Origin: Leptobrachium leishanense
Lineage: Eukaryota > Chordata > Amphibia > Anura > Megophryidae
Direction of reading: 5' to 3'
Assembly (NCBI GenBank): GCA_009667805.1
Contig: CM019070.1
Span: forward strand, 58,222,735 to 58,286,734
DNA: 64,000 nucleotides
Positions 60,034 through 64,000 of this stretch are shown here, piece after piece. Each line of letters starts with the position of its first letter. Positions within the stretch are counted from its first letter, which is position 1. A program made the translations under genes and the position numbers. Below the pieces are notes generated by a model. It was not told where the DNA came from. It made no database searches and was given only the letters and a program-made list of their open reading frames with translations.

Positions 60034-62813
60034 AAGATTGACAAAATGAATATTTTTGGTTCCCCGGCAGTCTGTCTGCACACGAGTTACCTTTCTACAC
60101 TGTTGAGATATGAAGACCCATCATGGCCTCCAACTGCATAAAGAAGATCATCTAAGACACTGACACCAACACCACAACGACGTTTGCTCATGGATGCCAC
60201 CATCCTCCATTCGTTGGTCTGAGGATCATAGCGCTCAACACTTGAAATAGCATCTCCACTACACCAGCCGCCCACTGAAACAAAAACAAGAAAACAAGAT
60301 TCTAAAATAAGCAGGCTGAAAACGAAGATCATAAACGTTTCTGTAAGAAACTGTAAAACAGAGATTATTACACAAAAGTGCTCAAAACACTTGTGACTTG
60401 TACCAAAATATTTAAAAAAAAAACATCTTAACGACTTTTTTGGCCATCACAGCAATTCACCACAAAGTAAATGCAAACAAACATGTTGCAGAAATTCTGA
60501 AACAAATTACTGTATCAATTAGACTCATTAAAGTACACGATCGGTGAAGCAGAAAACAAAAAAAGGTTTAAATGCAATAATGCAGTAAGTATAAACTACT
60601 TGCAACACAATCACAAATCATAATGTACAGAGAGAGAGACAAGGTCACTAAATACCTAAAACAAAAAAATTAAATAACTTACAAACGTCTCATACTCTGC
60701 AGTATCTTACAATGTGATAATGAATATTTGTTTCCAAATGCTCTGAGGAAGCCACGGGTAATCTTTAACTACGTCTAAATCAGGGGCCTCACTCAAGCCC
60801 CCCAGATGTTGTTGGCCTACAATTCCAAGAAATCTTTGAATGTAAAAGATGGCCAGAGAATCACAAGTACCGGTAGATCAGGAACATCTGAGGGGCCAGA
60901 GTTTGTGATGCCCGGTGGAAATGATGCTTCTTAAAGTTTTACTACAGTGTGTTGTCTTTTGGTGTCCATGTAAGTTAAACGGTTTGATTACCTCTGTACA
61001 GTGGGTTTAGTTCCACGTTTTTACACAGTGAACTTATGCATATTTATACAGATGTAAAGGAAGTGTATAGTTAAAATAATTGTCAATTATATTCATTTTT
61101 TATGCATCAGCCATAATAAGGATGCGAGGTATAAGAAGCCCCAGAATCAGACCATGGAGGCTCTTCCATCACCAGCGTGGGTGATCTGGTCTTTAGATGT
61201 GTGTAGGGAAAGTGAGGTCAAACCAAAAGACTGTCATATTATTCAATGGACACTTATTTCAATGCATTATATGATAATGGACAGCAGGTTACACATAAAC
61301 ATGACACACATACACTCTGGCAAAGTTATATTTATGGAGATCAGTTCAAAAAAAGAAGTAAAAAAACTACCTGCAAAGAGCACTTCACCACAGCGGATGG
61401 GCTTTCGAGGTCTAGTCCGAGGACCCTGCATTAGAGGCCGCTCCTGAGGCAAAAGAAGGTAATTCTTGGCTTCATCCACTAGGTCCCTGATTGGAAAGTA
61501 TACAGAGATTATGCACTATTTTAATGTAGAAACACTGAAACAAGAAAATCTAAGAAAACCAAAGCAATGTGGAATCACCTTTATTATGTTTTATAGCGGT
61601 TAGAATGTTTTCAAATGGTTTAAAACAAAAAATGTTTGCTAATGTACGAGAAAAATATTGCCAGGAGAGAGATAAGACGTTTTCGCTGCAGGCAAGTGCA
61701 AATGAATACGGTAACCCTACCAAACCATTAGTAATAATCCTCTACATTACAACATATTGAAAAATATGCTTTGAAAACAAATGCCTAATAACGCTGCAAT
61801 ATAACTTACGGCAATAATGATTACATTACCTGCACTCCTCGTCACTTTTAATCAATGGATCAGACCCAACTGTGCCTACCAAAAATTTAGGGCTCAGCAG
61901 AGGCAAACGGACATGCTGCAGGACCTGTAAGAAAAGAAGTGACATGCTTATCGGGACCTTAAAATACAGGGGTAAGACAATCATGTTTAACCATGGTTGT
62001 GAATACACGGTAAGCAGCCACCGTCACAGCAACCCAAGAATGTGTTAACACAATCTGGGGCTATGCTGCAACATTGCAAATTAATTTCATTTGCATTTGG
62101 GCTTTAGAAGGTGGCACTAAAGTTTTAGCACCTTGGGCATGAAGCTCAAGGCGCTAATACCTTTTAAAACCAGTTGGGGAATGTCTCTAAACCACATCTT
62201 CTCAGCTGATCATGCGCGGAGCTCCGAACTGTAGTAATTCCATTTGGCCAGCAGATGGTGACACCTGCCTGTATACCAGTGTTTCCCAAACCTGTCCTCG
62301 GGACCCTCAACCAGGCCAGATTTTGCAGATCACCTTAGGGAAATGCAGACTGAATCCTGCAATCACTGAGCAGCAAATCTTATCATCTGTGCTTCGCTTC
62401 AGATATCTGGACAACCTGGCCTATTAGGGGGATGTGAGGACCGTGGTTGGGAACCACTGCTCTAGATTGTAAGCTCCTATGAGCAGGGTCCTCCACACCT
62501 CTCCATCATATGTCCGTTTATCTCCATCCCTTTGGTTATTGTAAAGCGCTGCGAAACTGTTGGCACTATATAAATGAGAATACTGATAATAATATGAAGA
62601 CGAAGATGGAGGTAGGCATTTCCTTTGTTAAAAATTATCAGTACAGCAAATTACCTGGGGCAACTGCGGCCTCCTTTCCTGGATGCTGTATTTGACCCAT
62701 GCCATTACTGCATTGAAAACCTGCTCCTCGCTGCGCACGTTGAGCTCATCACTAGAGATTATATCGATCAGTTGATTTGCTGGGAGAAGCATAAATTCCT
62801 CACTTTCCATTAC
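50712..62813 (-). CDS. KLHL20: KLHL20, 3' part (end of BACK domain and six kelch repeats), nine coding exons
   Basis: KLHL20 is a BTB-BACK-kelch adaptor that brings substrates to the CUL3 ubiquitin ligase. Nine minus-strand exons join in phase to 1233 nt (410 residues plus stop), and the protein is nearly identical to mammalian KLHL20, ending CESHIW. The BACK C-terminal part ([18 protein letters not shown]... to about residue 123) precedes six kelch repeats, each with the GG doublet and Tyr/Trp spacing ([54 protein letters not shown]). The N-terminal BTB domain and the start lie beyond position 64000; human KLHL20 has about 609 residues. It runs in the same direction as the CLCA gene. Confidence 0.96.
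51153..52762 (+). mobile_element. Tc1-like transposon, nearly intact, TA target duplication
   Basis: A 1610-bp element flanked by TA on both sides. Its terminal inverted repeats (51153-51181 and 52734-52762) are identical over 29 bp. Inner copies of the ATTCAACCCC motif at about 51341 and 52558 give the IR/DR layout known from Sleeping Beauty-type elements. Between them lies a Tc1 transposase gene. The element sits in the last KLHL20 intron, opposite to the gene. Confidence 0.95.
51517..52572 (+). pseudogene. Tc1-like DD34E transposase with two frameshifts
   Basis: The 5' part (51517 to about 51960) encodes paired-type helix-turn-helix DNA-binding domains ([11 protein letters not shown]..., TAEELRKDL). 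The catalytic part follows with [15 protein letters not shown] and SPDLNPIEN; 34 residues separate the second Asp from the Glu, the DD34E spacing of Tc1. The frame is lost near 51961-51966 (TTTGGG run) and regained at a run of seven G (52092-52098), so the two shifts compensate. Few other defects are visible, which points to a fairly recent insertion. Confidence 0.9.
52880..53045. repeat. family D element, one end only
   Basis: GCTGTCAATTTGTCAGTATTTGG through CTTCTTGAATAACC matches the right end of 19810-20530. It lies in a KLHL20 intron beside exon 53413. Confidence 0.65.
53413..53519 (-). CDS. KLHL20: KLHL20 exon (kelch repeat 6)
   Basis: It encodes [20 protein letters not shown] through DANTW plus two bases of Arg. 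The donor is GTAAGT. The intron before it contains a 1 kb hAT element. Confidence 0.96.
53673..54667. mobile_element. hAT-type element, 995 bp, exact 8-bp target duplication
   Basis: CCCTAGAG flanks both ends (53665-53672 and 54668-54675). The ends CAGTGGATCTCAACC and GAGAAACACTG, with subterminal CGCGACCC / GGGTCACGACCC, are those of a widespread vertebrate hAT family. No transposase is visible. It lies in a KLHL20 intron. Confidence 0.92.
54927..55484. repeat. element with ACTTAAAGG inverted ends
   Basis: Starts ACTTAAAGGCGTG and ends CGTGGTCCTTTAAGT; 558 bp, no coding content, with a poly-G run near 55405. Confidence 0.6.
55826..56034 (-). CDS. KLHL20: KLHL20 exon (kelch repeat 4 into 5)
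   Basis: It encodes [18 protein letters not shown] through MTSRRSG, phase 0 end. It includes the RDDTTELSS blade. The donor is GTAAGT. Confidence 0.96.
56744..57480. mobile_element. palindromic element (family D-like), GGGTCTATTAAGCACTAAGC ends
   Basis: Inverted ends GGGTCTATTAAGC / GCTTAGTGAACAGACC; contains AGGCGAATCCCATAGGATTC and AATAGGAGT as in family D. It lies in a KLHL20 intron. Confidence 0.75.
57595..57728 (-). CDS. KLHL20: KLHL20 exon (kelch repeat 3 into 4)
   Basis: It encodes [21 protein letters not shown] through DGTSPLNT plus one base. The donor is GTTAGT. Confidence 0.95.
57730..59722. other. KLHL20: KLHL20 intron
   Basis: 2 kb intron with a GA-rich microsatellite near 58878-58900. 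An open stretch at 58372-58671 has no recognisable product; no repeat boundaries seen. Confidence 0.5.
59723..59866 (-). CDS. KLHL20: KLHL20 exon (kelch repeat 2 into 3)
   Basis: It encodes [20 protein letters not shown] through [10 protein letters not shown]. The donor is GTATAT. Confidence 0.96.
60091..60274 (-). CDS. KLHL20: KLHL20 exon (kelch repeat 1 into 2)
   Basis: It begins [18 protein letters not shown] and ends LNSVE plus two bases of Arg. It contains the [10 protein letters not shown] turn. The donor is GTAACT. Confidence 0.96.
60275..61370. other. KLHL20: KLHL20 intron
   Basis: Only the MITE at 60781-60915 is recognised. Confidence 0.5.
60781..60915. repeat. hAT MITE copy in a KLHL20 intron
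   Basis: CAGGGGCCTCACTCAAGCC ... GGGGCCAGAGTTTGTGATGCCCG. Confidence 0.65.
61371..61486 (-). CDS. KLHL20: KLHL20 exon (BACK-kelch linker)
   Basis: It encodes [19 protein letters not shown] through GEVLFA, including the [10 protein letters not shown] linker ahead of the first kelch blade. The donor is GTAGTT, phase 1 end. Confidence 0.95.
61830..61924 (-). CDS. KLHL20: KLHL20 exon (end of BACK domain)
   Basis: It encodes [16 protein letters not shown]... to SDEEC plus two bases of Arg. The donor is GTAATG. Confidence 0.95.
62277..62459. mobile_element. hAT MITE, CAGTGTTTCCCAAAC family
   Basis: Ends CAGTGTTTCCCAAACC and GGTTGGGAACCACTG are inverted. It lies in a KLHL20 intron. Confidence 0.85.
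62462..62600 (+). repeat. retroposon 3' tail
   Basis: GATTGTAAGCTCCTATGAGCAGGG then TGTAAAGCGCTGCGAAACTGTTGGCACTATATAAAT and an AATACTGATAATAAT run, as at 26025. Confidence 0.65.
62655..62813 (-). CDS. KLHL20: KLHL20 exon (BACK domain)
   Basis: It encodes 53 residues, phase 0 at both ends, from VMESEEF to RRPQLPQ. It is the most 5' KLHL20 exon I can find in the window. The acceptor is TCTCCAG and the donor GTAATT. Confidence 0.95.
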
Positions 62814-64000
62814 CTGGAGAAAATAAAACAAGATATGATATAAAATGGATGAGAGCGTGCCTACAGTACATAGACTAGACGCCCACACGGAGGCTTTGAC
62901 CAGGCAGGAGACTATTTGGATTTTATTTTCTTTACACAGAATATTTCAGAAATGTGCATATGGACTGCAGACTGGCTTGCAAAAACACGAGAGTGAATGA
63001 GGGAAATTCTGAGGTTTCTGGTTTTCAAGGTGCAGGGACCATTACCGATACACTTGCAGACGTGAAAAGAAGGACTGAGAACAGAAGGCAGACTGCTAGA
63101 GACAGGTATTGGGTGAAAAATTTACACAAAACCAAGCTGTAAAACAACTGTATGGGAGGAGGTATTAAAGTACAAAAAAAATATCTGAAAATATAATTGC
63201 GCTTAGTTAACCACAAAGACACTGGCGGAAAACTGATATTTTAGAACTAGAAATCCTTTGAGGTTTAAGAGTCAGAAACAAATGAGACAAGATTAATTTT
63301 ATTACTAATGTGTGTGATGAGAGTTGTGTATGTGGATCTGTGTGTGATGGGAGGCACGCACGTGTGTGATCTTTGTGTCAGTGATACAAGTGTGTGACAG
63401 GCCGTATACGTGTCCCATCCATCCAGTGGGGAGCTTGTGATGATGCTCAGAGTTATGGATCCTACGTCCAATGTGTGGGTGCATGTTCCCAATTTGCTGT
63501 CCCTCTAAATTAGGACCCAGCCGACAAGTCAGTCCAGCGTCCCAAAAAGCTCCAAGGGAGTGTGCAGTGCTCTGCCTGCAAGGACATGTGTCTTCTGTAT
63601 TGTCAGTAGTGACTGGTGGTGGTGCGCGATTTCCTGTTACTGCAATGCTCTTCTTCAGGATCAGAAACATAGCTCTCCAGATGTTTTGGAACTACATTAC
63701 CCATGAGGCACAGCCACTCTAAAGAAGTATCTGAGCTTTATGGGAGATGTAGATTCAAGCATATGGAGGTCCAAGGTTGCTGACCCCTGCTCTTCTTGTA
63801 CAAACGTGGGGCATCTCGATGCATAGTCCCGGCTGGGAGGATGCGATTGCAGCATTTGACATCTTCTTGGCACTTTGATTCAGGATGGTGATCAGGTCCT
63901 CAATCTATTATCTGCAGCAAAACTCCACCACTAAGAGTATGGCAGACCTGCCGATCTCCTTCAGAGAGGAGCATGAAGGAGGATAAATACAACTGTACAT
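62814..64000. other. KLHL20: KLHL20 intron running off the window
   Basis: No match to the next upstream KLHL20 exon (the CRELLRIADKF part of BACK) on the minus strand. A TGTGTGTG-rich patch (about 63308-63400) and a MITE are the only features. Confidence 0.6.
63660..63795. repeat. hAT MITE copy in a KLHL20 intron
   Basis: CTCCAGATGTTTTGGAACTACATTACCCATGAGG to CCAAGGTTGCTGACCCCTGC. Confidence 0.65.

Noticed and set aside
63265..63722. Open frames near the right edge as a further KLHL20 exon
   Set aside because: No match to KLHL20 BACK or BTB sequence; TG-repeat derived.

Overview
This is a 64 kb piece of vertebrate nuclear DNA, most likely from a frog or another amphibian. It has long introns with GT-AG borders, vertebrate-only gene families, and a dense crowd of short palindromic DNA transposons, Tc1, hAT and TTAA-type elements, tRNA-derived SINEs and LTR fragments. 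The species call is inference from gene content and repeat style. There are no prokaryotic genes and no CRISPR. Nearly all other open frames are chance or repeat-derived.

Two genes are present, both on the minus strand. From 41864 down to 2405 lies a complete CLCA-family gene (calcium-activated chloride channel regulator): 14 coding exons whose phases join without a break into 973 codons plus stop. It has a signal peptide, an N_CLCA metalloprotease domain with HEWAH, a VWA domain, a beta-sandwich/FnIII-like C-terminal part, one transmembrane helix and a basic cytoplasmic tail of about 62 residues. All three MIDAS signatures of its VWA domain look degraded. From 62813 down to 50712 lies the 3' part of KLHL20 (nine coding exons, 410 residues: the end of the BACK domain and all six kelch repeats). 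Its BTB exons lie beyond the right edge. KLHL20 is upstream of CLCA in the same direction. About 8.8 kb separates the KLHL20 stop codon from the CLCA start codon, and much of that may be KLHL20 3' UTR (about 47.0-50.7 kb).

Region by region. 0-2.4 kb: LINE fragments, a Harbinger-type MITE and a hairpin MITE downstream of CLCA. 2.4-41.9 kb: CLCA exons and introns. The introns hold a Tc1 relic (7-8.4 kb), solo LTRs (12.2-13.2 and 28.6-29.6 kb, both with target duplications), a 2.4 kb minisatellite of about 33 69-bp units beside exon 8 (16.7-19.07 kb), two hammerhead-ribozyme-like motifs (26.44 and 34.56 kb), and a 2.5 kb hAT element with nested insertions (36.95-39.44 kb). 41.9-50.7 kb: TTAA element, SINE, MITEs and the putative KLHL20 3' UTR. 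50.7-64 kb: KLHL20 exons, with a nearly intact Tc1 transposon in its last intron and a 1 kb hAT element in the next.

The items most worth a second look are the paired hammerhead-like ribozymes with compensating stem I sequences, the MIDAS-less VWA domain, the higher-order minisatellite open in several frames on both strands, and several nested insertions whose empty target sites can be read from sister repeats in the same window.
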